NCBI RefSeq assembly: GCF_019925205.1
Contig: NC_083562.1
Coordinates: forward strand, 23,932,001 to 23,996,000
Length of the DNA: 64,000 nucleotides
Direction: 5' to 3'
From: Metopolophium dirhodum
Lineage: Eukaryota > Arthropoda > Insecta > Hemiptera > Aphididae
Shown piece after piece: positions 36,901 to 48,124 of this stretch (position 1 is its first letter; the number at the start of each line of letters is the position of its first letter). The position numbers and the translations under genes are program-made. Below the pieces are notes generated by a model that was given only the letters and a program-made list of their open reading frames with translations, was not told the DNA's origin and ran no database searches.

Positions 36901-39900
36901 TTTCACATCATAAGAGATCAGCTCTAAAATCACTTCTCAATAAATCAACCATGTAAATTTGTTTTTCGTTAATATATATGAAACATAGGCTATAGATACT
37001 AATACTAATACTGGTTTAATAAATAACGATGAATAACTTTATAACGTGCGATATGTGAACACCGTGATCAACGAACATATCTAGGACCTAGGTACTGATT
37101 TTCTTTTCTTCGTACAATCTAGAATCTAGTTATCAATTAGTTTAACAGAAATTTGTAACAAAGATACTCATAAAATCTTAAATACCTACGTACTATATGC
37201 GCAAATCGGGAGAATTAGGGGCCAGCCTCCACCAACAATGTTAACAGCACTCCCAGACATTTTCTAAAAATTTTTTTATTCAATATTATACATATAATAG
37301 TAGGGTTTCACTGGTTTCATACTTCAGCCTCCCCAAATATCGAACGCTATTTGCCCCTATGGTACCTACCCAAACTTAGTATTTTTTAAGATATTCTTGA
37401 ATGTTATTCAAATATGATTTTTCCCGATAATTGTACTTGCATTTAAGTGAAATATGTACAAATATGCTAAAAATCACACATAATTTCCTAAAATATAACG
37501 AAAGATGCAAAAATATACAAATACAAACTATGTTATATTGTAACTATGCCATTTCGTAAAATAAATTTATAACTTACCTAGAATAATCTATGATCACTAC
37601 AAAAAACAGACAAATGCAAGAAGTCTCGAACCCTAATATTATAATAGTGCGTAGAAATATGAATCTATTAAGTTATGCATGAAATGATTTTAACAAAATA
37701 CACTTAACAATGTATGAATATTGTATAAGTAAATATTATAAACTATTAAAAAACTCTAATATTACTTTAAATATTTAGATATGCAAAAAAAAAGAAAAAA
37801 AAGGAAATTTATTAATTATTAATTTAACACCAACAAAATTGCTAAATATCACTAAATATGAGTTAAAAATATGCAAACAATAAAAAAAAGAGAACATTTA
37901 TTAATTAATAGTTTTACATTTTTACCCAACAAAACCAGCAAATAACAAAAGTTTAAAAATTAGAACCAAATAATACAAAATTATGAACGGCGCGGTAATC
38001 GGTCTATTTACTTAATCTATATAATACTTACTTTGGTAATTCGATTTAAAATAAATACTTAAAACACGTTTACTAAAATATGACCAAATTTGATTCAAGA
38101 ACTGATAAAAAGCAAAACAACTCAAAAGTCCAAAAATAGCACTACAATTTAAAATATCGCAAAATATGCAAAAATATGCAAAATAAAAATATTCAATTTG
38201 AGTTCTTTGTATCATGAGACACATTTTTAGCTTACTCTGCTATTTTTGAAGAATCCCATAAGAAATATGCAAATGCTATAAAATCCCAACCCTGGTTATC
38301 AGTTTTACTATATTAACAATTTATAAATCACTATAACTTATTATTTATAACTATTTTAATAAAAAACCTCATTGAATTCTACTTTGTTTTTTCTGTTTGT
38401 GTTTAAAAATCTATTTAAAAGTAAAAAAATTCTTCAAATTTCAATATTGACCGTGGTTATCAAAAAAAAAAGTCCACCGGAAAGTCAAATTAAATTTTTA
38501 TGAGCGTTTGAAGTTGATTTTGAAGGTAAAAATGTATAAAATGTTCAACTTTTAAAGCCAAGGATTGAAAATTTAAAATAGGGTTCCACATAAGTTAAGT
38601 TATTCTGTAACCAAAAAATCTAAATAATATAAGTACAGTTTTTTATAGTTATTTTATATTACAATTTGGAAAAAAATTAGATACTTAAACGAAGAAGAAT
38701 AATTTTAGTTTTGTGTTATATTTAAAAAATATTACTCGTTGGTACTTTAAACTTCAAAAGTATATTATTATATATACATTATACATATTACATATATGAT
38801 AATAAAAAAATAATAATAATTCAACTCAACCGACTGCTGTATTAATTAAAACATTGTAAATATAATATAAAATATTCTAGGCTGACAAAGCGTCTCCGCT
38901 CAGAATCGTTTTTGTATACAATGGTATTATATCATTGAATTAAATTTTAACACCATCCATTACAGTCACCCACTTGTAACCTACTGTACAGCACAGCAAC
39001 ACCCACTTACCAGCTATTTTTTAACGTGCTAACATAAAATTTATGTCTATAATCTATAGTTATTAATTGAAAATTATTTGTCTAATTTTAGGCTGCATTT
39101 AGTATTTCATTGTGGCCTTATAGTATGAAACTGTTGTGGGCTCCAGTAGTAGATGCACTCTATGTTAAATGTATAGGTAGGCGTAAATGTTGGCTAATAC
39201 CACTCCAATTGTTAATGGGTAAGTACATTAAATTTTTTCATAGGTATTATATTTCATAAAAATGTCTGGACCCCCCCCCCCTCCTCAGAATTTTTTTCAA
39301 TATCTTATTTAAAGATAAACAAGAAATTATATAGAAAATTTCTGAACACGGCCTTGGATAATAATATGATATATTATATTTTTATAAGATTCACGTTTCA
39401 TTATTAGAAATTTCTTTTTCTTTTTTAATGTCCGATAGGTTTACTGGTACTTTACGTGGCCAATAACATCGACGATTGGTTACCTGAGTCAGGAAAACCA
39501 AACCTAAAAATGTTAATAATCGTGGTTTTTGTGGTTAATATTTTATCAGCAACTCAAGATATTGTCGTCGACGGTTGGGCATTGACTATGCTGAATAAGT
39601 GAGCAGTGCAAATTACAATGATACAATTTTATTTGTCACAGAGATATCGTTAAATTTTGATTTCGTTAACAGGAAGAACGTGGGTTATGCCTCAACGTGC
39701 AATTCAGTAGGAGTACCGTTTGGAATGTTCATAGGTTCCGTTTGTTTCACACTGCTCGTGTCAGATCAATTCAATACTACTTATTTTCGAGCTACGCCTG
39801 GCGCTGGAGGACTAATTTCTATGAAAAGTACGATAATAAAAGAAGTTACCTACCAATTCTTGAAACGTACACTGAAATACTTGACTAGCCTTTAATTGAA

Positions 39901-42900
39901 TTCATTGCAACGCTGCAGTATGTACAAGTGTTATGATTACTATGCACAGATGTATTATGATTTATTTTACAGCATTTATACTTCTGAATTAAAAATGTAC
40001 ATTTTAATGTCAAATACTCTGTGTCATGTGATAAGTAGTCATCATTCTGATAGTCGATTGAAAATAAATATTCATTTTGAAAGAGAAAAATATTATTCTG
40101 GTCACATTGGACTTCAATTAACTTAAATAACGCCGGAAAAATACATTACAAAATGATCAAAACTGTATAAATATCTAGACGTTTATTACTACTTCTGAAA
40201 ATATATTTTTTTAATATTGGAAACTATTGTGATCCATACCTATCAAGTCTTCAAGGTTTAATGAAATTAAATAAAAACTGTTTGTATCTGACTATTAAAG
40301 AGGCGTGAAAGTTTTTCTGGTGATTCAAGTTTTCGTACTAAAAATGAGTCGCTTCTGACACCCTTATAACTGTATTATTATTATTTTTTGTTTCCAAAAA
40401 CTTTAGTATGGTTTTGTAAAGTAAGAGATGTTATTTTTACAGCAGCATTTTGAACCAAACATTTTTTTTGTCTTAACTATTAAGTATTATATTATGAAAT
40501 TAAAATTGACTGTAAGAGCCGTGTTTCTATTTGACTTTGATCCCTGCTTTATATTTCTGTGGGCGCCATTGATCAATATCTTCAAAAAAATGTGTATGAT
40601 TCTTTCTTGAATTTTCTGCTTGAATATTCTTTTATTACTTACTGACTACTGTACAGTTCTAATTATAGGTGCTGTATATGAAAAAACCAATTTTCTTATG
40701 CATTTTTAGTTGATTCAGTTCATCAAATGATCATTTGTCCAAATTATAAAATTATGTCGCACCCCTTAAAAAAAATTATTTTGTTCTAAATCCTAATTCT
40801 ATTTAATCGCTATTTAATCCTAATTCCATTTAATCGCATTAATTAAACGATCAGTCTCTTTTACCCCACAGTCCTTAACGGAATTTGAATGGTTTAATGT
40901 GTTTGTGTTTAAATTACATTGAAATCACACTGTATTTATATATATTTTTTTTTTGCATAGGTTTTTTATATTTTTATGGCACCACGACTTTGGTGATCAC
41001 ATCTATTGTGGCCATATTCAAAAAAGAAAAGGATAGCAGATTAGAAGATGGATACGTAAATATCAACGTATTTCAGAATTATAAATTACTATGGGATATT
41101 CTGAAACTACCACGTATTAGAGTGTTGGCATTAGCTTTACTGACAACTAGGGTGAATATTAATTTAGTGTGATAAAATAAGTTAATTAATTAATTTAAAT
41201 AAGCTATTTTTATACCATTGTATTTAATTTAATTTAATATTTTTTATTTGAATATTTTTTTTGTGATTAAATGTATTTTTTATTATAAATTTTACTATCT
41301 ATGTTTTATTCATGTTTTAGATTGGCTACACTGCAACAGATAATGTCTCAAATTTGAAGCTTATTGATGCTGGTGTATCTAAAGATGACATTATGATAAT
41401 TACAACAGCTCTTTATATTATAAAATGCATATTGCCTATATTTGTATCTAAGTATATAACTGGCCCGAAACCGATGAGTTATTTCCTCAAAATAACACCA
41501 TTCAGGTATATTTAAAACCAACTCATTACATTATCAAATAATATAAAATAAATTTTATTTGGGTGCATTTAAAGTTTATATTATTATTGTTTTTAATCTA
41601 AAATGCAACAATACATCTTATATTAAGTAATCAAAATGACGAAATTCAGATGAGCGGTACAAATTGTTTCCACCAAAGCGCGTTTTGTTAATCTGCTTCC
41701 CCAATTGTGGGTCAACAATTTGATGGGTATCCGTTTGTCACTCCACTCCGATCATCTGAAGTTAAAATAATTAAAACTTATAATTAACTGCTCGTTCAAA
41801 ATAATAATCTAAAAATATATGCTTTCATTCAAAAAAGGAAAACACTTAAAATACCTATAGTAAATAATAAAATTTTTTTGAAAAATGTTGGTATGAAATG
41901 ACAATTGTAGGTAATGACTTCAAAATATTAACTAACAAAAATATTTCCTGAAATGTCAACAATTTTTGAGAAAAGAATGTTTTACCTTTAAAAGAATCAC
42001 TCTTTATACTACCTATATAATATATATAATTATATAATTTTATTTTAGATTAATTTGGTGTACTACTTATGTGTTACTGATTTATTACACACCGAGTTTG
42101 ATACGAAAAGATGGCCTTGTCACTGTGCCAACATATTATTATTTTATAATGGGATTAGTATTAATAACAAACGAGGTAAGTTAATGCAAGTGACTATTTT
42201 ATACAAATTCATTGAACTAATTAATGCATTAGTATAGGTGATATTGTGTAATATCAGTACAATTATTAAAATATGAAAAAGAACCGATTGAAATGTATTA
42301 AATAGATTAATTTGAACAAACCACTATGCAAATTAATGTTGTATATTTTTTCATGTTTATCGTATAAATTGAATTTTAAATGTAATAAATAATATTAAGC
42401 GTAAAATCATTTTTTTTCAGGTACTGAATTTTTTCATGTTATTAACTTTGTTTGCTTTCTTTTGCCGATTGAGTGATCCTCGTTTTGGAGGCACATATAT
42501 GACGTTATTCAATACATTTTTCTATTTGGGATTTTTACTATCCAATACTTTGGTTTTGAAACTGGTCGCCTTTTTAACTTTTAGCAAGTGTTCGAATAAC
42601 GACCAGAATAACTGTACAACTCCAGATTTAAAAAATGTAAGAAAATTGTAATTTTTATACTTTATGTTTATTTTACCTAGGTACGTATGTTACAAAATAC
42701 TCTTTGTACAATATTTCAATAATATAAATGTCAACATGATCACGGGTTAATTTTTATTTCAGTTATGCAAAACGAATGGAGGAAGTTGTGTTGTATCTGT
42801 TGACGGATATTATATAGTGGTTTTCATAAGTTTGATCATTGGATTTGTTTGGTACTGTGTTTTTAAAAATATAATCAAGAAGTATCAATCTTTGAACGCT

Positions 42901-42966
42901 TCTTATTGGATTATAAATATGAAACGACCTGTAACAGCAGTCGAATCATGCCTTATATCCACGTGA
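33947..42966 (+). CDS. Acetyl-coenzyme A transporter 1-like, copy B (nine coding exons)
   Basis: Exons: 33947-34156, 39092-39218, 39439-39598, 39673-39827, 40961-41151, 41321-41505, 42049-42175, 42421-42636, 42763-42966; all introns GT-AG; 524 residues. Family members (SLC33A1/AT-1) move acetyl-CoA into the ER lumen for protein and glycan acetylation. Seen: QGIPVGLSGALP (span 1), LLWAPVVDALYV (span 2), SATQDIVVDGWALTML (span 4), VGYASTCNSVG, a KKEKD loop, LKLIDAGVSKD, SDPRFGGTYMTL, and a cysteine-rich luminal loop (KCSNN to GGSC) before DGYY and the last span; about 12 spans in all. The ATG was chosen because it gives a 210-nt first exon, exactly as in C and D; an upstream in-frame TTG is ignored. 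An acceptor-like ttttttag at 33870 suggests an upstream untranslated exon. Intron 1 (4.9 kb) is stuffed with repeats. B keeps all family signatures and is the best candidate for the ancestral function. Confidence 0.93.
34200..34350. mobile_element. Two partial hAT-like ends with a 20-nt G run
   Basis: cagtggtgtacccaggg at 34200, followed by a run of 20 G (34227-34246), and cagtggcgtatacat at about 34319 both look like hAT-type left ends. Matching right ends were not found. They lie in intron 1 of copy B. Confidence 0.4.
34690..35150 (-). pseudogene. LINE reverse-transcriptase C-terminus in intron 1 of copy B
   Basis: Minus-strand frames read YHTKYLYNGMNVLPIKKIFY, then EHRHNTRQISNIKVPTYYAQ, then YIGSKIYNSLPLEIKHSN and a K-rich end. 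This is the typical end of a CR1/jockey-type reverse transcriptase (LPIKKIFY, HNTR, GxKxYNSLPLEI). A frame change near 34880 splits it into two overlapping open frames. It is 5'-truncated and dead, and antisense to the host gene. Confidence 0.75.
35489..35549. repeat. Perfect 20-bp stem hairpin in intron 1 of copy B
   Basis: tgtatatgttaaggtgaatg (35489-35508) is exactly complementary to 35530-35549, with a 21-nt loop. It lies between two minus-strand open stretches (35330-35480 and 35565-35819) that may be halves of one decayed frame of unknown origin. It could be a tiny foldback MITE or a miRNA-like hairpin; the perfect stem favours a recent event. Confidence 0.7.
36296..36742. mobile_element. 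Foldback element with arms of about 200 bp, in intron 1 of copy B
   Basis: The left arm (36296-36495) and right arm (36545-36742) are imperfect inverted copies: acgtttagctccgttagttt and agagtgaatcgac on the left face actaacgaagttaaatgtta and cggttcactct on the right, and ttgtctccgcttacaagtgc faces cttgtaagtcggagacaaca. Single-arm relatives occur near 28130-28290 and 32640-32760. No coding sequence. A foldback MITE is likely. Confidence 0.7.
37420..38294 (-). mobile_element. hAT-like repeats with atgcaaa motifs, in intron 1 of copy B
   Basis: Two similar termini, gtctcgaaccctaa (about 37623) and aaaatcccaacccTG (38280-38294), each follow stretches with repeated atatgcaaa motifs. The second is the complement of a CAGGG-type end like that at 12498. 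A minus-strand frame at 38012-38224 has no recognisable domain. Confidence 0.4.
38450..39010 (-). repeat. Repeat R, truncated copy in intron 1 of copy B
   Basis: Minus-orientation repeat R: ccaaggattgaaaatttaaa near 38560, cgctcagaatcgtttttgta near 38898, caccatccattacagtcacc near 38951 and gtacagcacagcaacaccca near 38986. It ends about 80 bp before exon 2. Confidence 0.7.
41645..41760. other. Structured 116-nt segment in intron 6 of copy B
   Basis: The ends pair (ttcagatgagcgg with ccgatcatctgaa, one mismatch), and a second inner pair follows (caaattgtt with aacaatttg). The segment is more GC-rich than the intron around it. It could be a small MITE or a folded RNA; no target duplication is clear. 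Confidence 0.4.
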
Positions 42967-42971
42967 ATAAA
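42966..42971 (+). terminator. AATAAA overlapping the stop of copy B
   Basis: The stop codon TGA (42964-42966) runs straight into AATAAA, sharing its A. If used, the 3' UTR would be only about 15-30 nt. A more distal weak signal may be used instead. Confidence 0.45.
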
Positions 42972-43199
42972 GATAATGCAACTATTAAATGTATCATCAT
43001 GTACATTTTTACATCGTAAAAAGTATAATACATTTTTTGAAACATTTAAAATCTGTTTTAAAAAAAAATCACCATAAAAAAATGTATTGCATGTACACTT
43101 GTAATTATTGTAATTATTTAAGGAATCATCTCAATATTATAAAATGATGAAATACGTTTAATTTGATTGACTATATTTTGTTTATAGTTTTTATAGTCA

Positions 43200-44174
43200 T
43201 ATACATATTTATACATATACATAGATTGCAGTCTGTCAATCTCGGTAAATCTCAAAAACGGCTCGATTTTTTTTTGTTCTGTTCGTAATTTTTAAGGCAA
43301 GGTTTGTACAAAAAAACATTTTTGAAAAGTCTACGGAATAAGTAAAAAAAATGGCAAAAAAATTGTAATGATATCTGAGATTTTAACTCGATGCCGTTGC
43401 ACTAATATTATGAACGTTGTCTTTACATACTCTATACGCAGATGCAGTCCTTAAATATACTATGTGCTACCTATATTGTTATTTTTGCTCGACTGGTCTG
43501 ACTGATTTTTTTTCTGTTTTATTCGTAATTTGATTGTCAGGACAATGTTTGCATGAAAGAAAATTTTATGAAAATCCACCGGAAAAGTTGGAAACTGGAT
43601 GGAAAAAAAACAACAGTGGCGCCATGCTGTCCAGAAAAAAAATAAACTAAATAATAATATAATTTTGTTTATTCTAAGTTATGATTGAATATAATTTTAG
43701 ACCTGTGCCTAAATTATATTTGGTAAAAACTATATAACTTAGTAAAAATGGTATTCCCAAGGTTAACTTTTCTAACGCGTTGTCCCGGGAACCTGCACAT
43801 GCACATCATAATAACAACATGTTAATAAAACATTCGTAATTACGTACGCTACTCGCGGGGGCGGGATGTCTGTAATATAATATAATCGAACGTGTCTTGA
43901 CTGAGTCAGTGTAGATCCTATATAATGTTAGCTTAAGCTTGCAATTTTCACGGTACCTTCGGACCACCATGTAAGTGTGCACTAAGATAGCACATTCCAA
44001 AATTCACATTTTAAAGTGGTTCTTACACAAGTATTTTGATTTTCAAGATGATAGATGAAATTTTTTAGTTTTAAACATTATATACCGAGTATTAAATAAA
44101 CGAATTGAACAAAGTTTGAACCATATAGAATTGGCACTTTCAACGGGCAACGTATAGTACACGGGTTCAGCTAG
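43200..44174 (+). mobile_element. Helitron-like element between copies B and C
   Basis: It begins with atctcggtaaatctcaaaaa and ends gggcaacgtatagtacacgg, gttcagctag and T, matching a CTRR-type 3' end. Two related segments (from 43255 and from 43480, each with ctgtt..ttcgtaatttt and a ggaa-rich stretch) show an internal duplication of about 240 bp. There is no Rep or helicase frame. The left boundary is approximate. Confidence 0.55.
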
Positions 44175-44730
44175 TATTTTAATAAATGTAATATATTGAT
44201 TATTAATATGATTTTTCTGAGACCAGTGAACTATGCTTAAAAATAATGCTATGTACTGATCAAATTGCTATTTAAACGTGTACGTTTTTTATTGTATATT
44301 GTACATTATGATTTTGGATGGTTTTTAAAATGTGTGATTTAATATTAAATATTCTATGGTTTGTTTTTTTAGCAATGAATTACAAACAGTTTAATATACG
44401 TTCAGTCATAAGTTTTTTATTACTATTATTATTATTATTTTTTTGTACGTGTATACTGTATATTTCATATTTTACATTAACTAACCAAAGTATAGATGTT
44501 ACCCTCAGTGGCTCATACAATGTATAATATATATTATGACGTCGACGGATATATACCTAATATTATTTCCGATTTAAACCATTTTAAACATTTAAAATCT
44601 AAGATATTGATGTACTTATCGTAGATGGTTCAAGAATACAGGAAGACCCTATAACTGCGTAAAATGTAAATTTTAAAACTGATTTCACATTTAGCGGTTT
44701 TTATCAACTAGCTGTATATAAGTATACAAC

Positions 44731-44884
44731 CATTGGCACAACTAGACATTTGAACTAGGGGGTGCTTAAGCTCCAGGTTTTTTTGTGATTCAAAGAGACC
44801 TAACACCCAACGATTTTTTAGGGTGAGCTAGTTTTGATTTAGGGGGTGCTAAGAACCCAAATCACCCCCCTAGTTGTGCCAATG
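44731..44884. mobile_element. hAT-like MITE, 154 bp, with 8-bp target duplication
   Basis: A perfect 15-bp inverted repeat, cattggcacaactag, forms both ends. The flanks carry tatacaac at 44723-44730 and 44885-44892. The interior holds two agggggtgct-like stretches. The intact ends suggest recent movement by a hAT transposase supplied elsewhere. Confidence 0.85.
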
Positions 44885-44999
44885 TATACAACCATTATAA
44901 CCGCCTACAATATTAAACATGGGTTATTCAAATAAGCTATTCAAATGGGCGAAACTGCCGCGCAGCGTTGAGGTGGTCGACCACCTCGAACCACGTGTG

Positions 45000-47900
45000 T
45001 TTAAATTCCATAGTTTTCTTTGATGAAATGCGTTTTAACACTTTTAAGTTTTAACTGAGATACATGTAATTATGATAATATGGCGGATCACTTAAATTAC
45101 TGTCTAATTTAGGGTGAGTAATTACTGTAATTGAAAAGTGTGATTTTCGTTGACGAAATAATAGGCAGCTATAATTTGTGTAACGATTAGTGTTTTCGGG
45201 CTACTGATGTGTACGTAGTACTACGTACCTACAACTAATTGATCGTAACATAATATGTAAACGTGTTTCATAATATTATGCAATACATACATTATAGGCA
45301 GTCCTATATTTAGTAGGTATGATGTTTACCGATAACTTAAACATTTATTATGTGGTCTACCGACATCGTTCTGAACTATATTCTTCCAATATTAAACTAT
45401 GAAAATACAATAAAAAAAAACATAGTTGTTAATAATAAAATTCAAATATTTTGCCAGCATTTTGGAAATAATAATTTACAAAAAATTACAGGTCACGGCG
45501 TCGTGGAGTAGAACGTCGGAACTGGTATGAAATTCACTAACAGCAGACAAAAAACTAGGGTGCGAATGAAAACAACAGCACGGGAAAATAATAAAGTTTA
45601 TAATATATAATATGGTACCTTATGGAAAACGTTGGGAACACAGTGTAGGTACTGCAGTCTGTAATACATTTTTATTACTCATCATAGTGTAATTCGCGTA
45701 TTTTTAGAAATCATCTTATACAGTTATACCATAATGGTGATAAATATATAATCATAATATATTTACATTGCTTATAGCCTAAAGGTGCTTACTTATATCG
45801 AGAGTATACAATTATATTTTTCCGCATATTAAACGTTGTTTTAGTAAACCTTATACTATACATACCGCATATTATTATACACACGCACTATAAAACGTAA
45901 TTGTACGAAAGTGTAGTCTCCTGCTACGATAAATTGTTCACGTAATACGACCGTGGCCACCGGATAATGGAAATACTCTGTATACCTACGATATATTAGT
46001 TTCAGAGTCTTAGTCTACTCCGATCGTTTGACGTGCCGAGTTGTGAATTTATGATTTTCACAATCGGTCGACACTATCATCAACATTATCATTATCATCA
46101 TCATCAGAAGCAGCAGCAACACAGCGTTTAGGCGCACGTGTGCCGTCAACCGTCGTTTACATATTATATTTATACGCGTTTGAACCAGTGGAGGCCACCG
46201 ATAAATTGCAAACATTCGTCCTCGGCAGGAGACGTGACTGCCGGGTTTATAGTGTATTATCACATTATATCAAACAAGTGGCCCACGGCATCGTTCGATA
46301 ACGCAATCCACAACGGTCTGTAATACATGTATTAATAGTAGGTACCTAAACCTACCTATAATATTATATATTATAATTAATTAATATGCAGTTTATCCGA
46401 GCATTTATAATTTGTACATGCGAATTGGTCGGAGAGATCAATAGGTGCATATTTTTTTCTGATTTTTCTCACCGTATATTATATTTTTCACTTGGGGTCC
46501 CTTCAAAAGGACATTTGGATAAAAAAGAATTTATAATAATGAATCTATAATAGACAACATAGTAAATATACAAAAGGCTAGTATAACGAGCATGAGTCAC
46601 TATATTATTATATTATATAATAATTTCATAATTCTTATTATTACACATTATATAACAATAACAACAGATAACGGTTATTTTTAATTTTTATTAAAATAAA
46701 ATAAAAAATGGATCTATCGTGGACAACACTTTTAATAATGCCATTTTTCAAACATACATTATATATTTTTGCGTTAAAGTATATATTTTCAAGAAATATA
46801 ATTATTGTCATCTTAGCATGAAAATAGTATTCATAATGTGGTCATTGGTTAGTTTCACTTTTCATGCAATAGGAAATATAATTTTGCAAATCTAGAGGGT
46901 TCTTTCATCTTTGGGAAAGCAACTGTACCTATAGATACTTTTGTGTACACTTGCGTCCCACTAAGATATGGATTAAAGTAATAATATAAATAATAATTTA
47001 AATCACATTAGGAATAATTATAAGAATTGTAATAAAAACATAAATGTGAAAATGTGTAGGTTGACGTATATTATATTACTATATAAATTATAAATTATGG
47101 TATTTGTCACTTGGCATAATATTTTATTACTAAAATGCAAATACCATTCAAACATAATATTAAATGAGCATATTCTGCAAACAATATTTTGTGTATTTTA
47201 TACACATTAAATTAATTGCATGTTTAGCGCAATATTGACCTGCGTTATCTTAGGTACCTCGGAGAACTAATATTTGATTCAATACTACGTATTTATTTAC
47301 CTCTAGATGAAAATATTTATTTATATCAAGTCTATACTTATTATTTATATTGGTTCGTACTTTTATTTAATAAGCTGTTAAATAATAGTTACTTACAAAT
47401 TACAATAGAACCATACTAAGTGCGAAAATTAGAATAGGTAATATATTAACAAATAATGTTTTATAATATTATTTTGTATATTTTATAAGAATCATTGTCT
47501 ATTGATATTATTATAATTGCAGAAATTGGTTTTAAATAGACATCAACCAATCGGTGCGATCATTACCATTCTCTAATATCACAACAACTGCCACCTTCAC
47601 AACATTTAACGATCCCAATAAATACGATTCCCTATCTGTAGCAACATTAAATATTCATACTATTATATAAGTGACGAACTAGTATAATCACAAGCAATTC
47701 ATCATAATTTGTATGCAGTATTCTTTATGTGAGTATTAATAATTTTAATGTATCGTATATCATATATTGTATATTATACATATTTGTATAGTATAAATTA
47801 TGTTCATAGGACCCATTACAATAATTTATTCCTCAAGAATATCAAGCTATAGGTTTTCATACTTCCCACTCAAATTTTACTATAACATTCAAACCATAAC

Positions 47901-48030
47901 TCTATATATAAATACTCTATAATATATATATAGTTATAGTTTAAAATTCTTGTGTAAAAAATAGTTTCAGTATTCTCAATAAAAATGTTTGTAAGTTCAG
48001 AACAACAATAAAAAACTTATGTTTTCGTTA
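45000..48030. other. Spacer upstream of copy C
   Basis: Mostly AT-rich with no recognised gene. A GC-richer island at about 45930-46320 includes a cat/cag-rich low-complexity run (46080-46125) and overlapping short open frames on both strands with no known domain. It could be an upstream promoter or untranslated exon of copy C, but no splice link is visible. Confidence 0.35.
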
Positions 48031-48052
48031 GGTTTTAGTCTATCGTTATTCG

Positions 48053-48057
48053 TCAGT
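48053..48057 (+). promoter_or_regulatory. Possible initiator of copy C
   Basis: TCAGT, the arthropod initiator core, lies 68 nt upstream of the copy C start in gttattcgtcagtgcaatac. No TATA box is seen at the proper distance. Low confidence. Confidence 0.25.
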
Positions 48058-48124
48058 GCAATACCACGTTTTAAAACTTTCAATTCATTTATAATTTCTC
48101 AAACAAAGAGTTTGTAGTGTGAAT

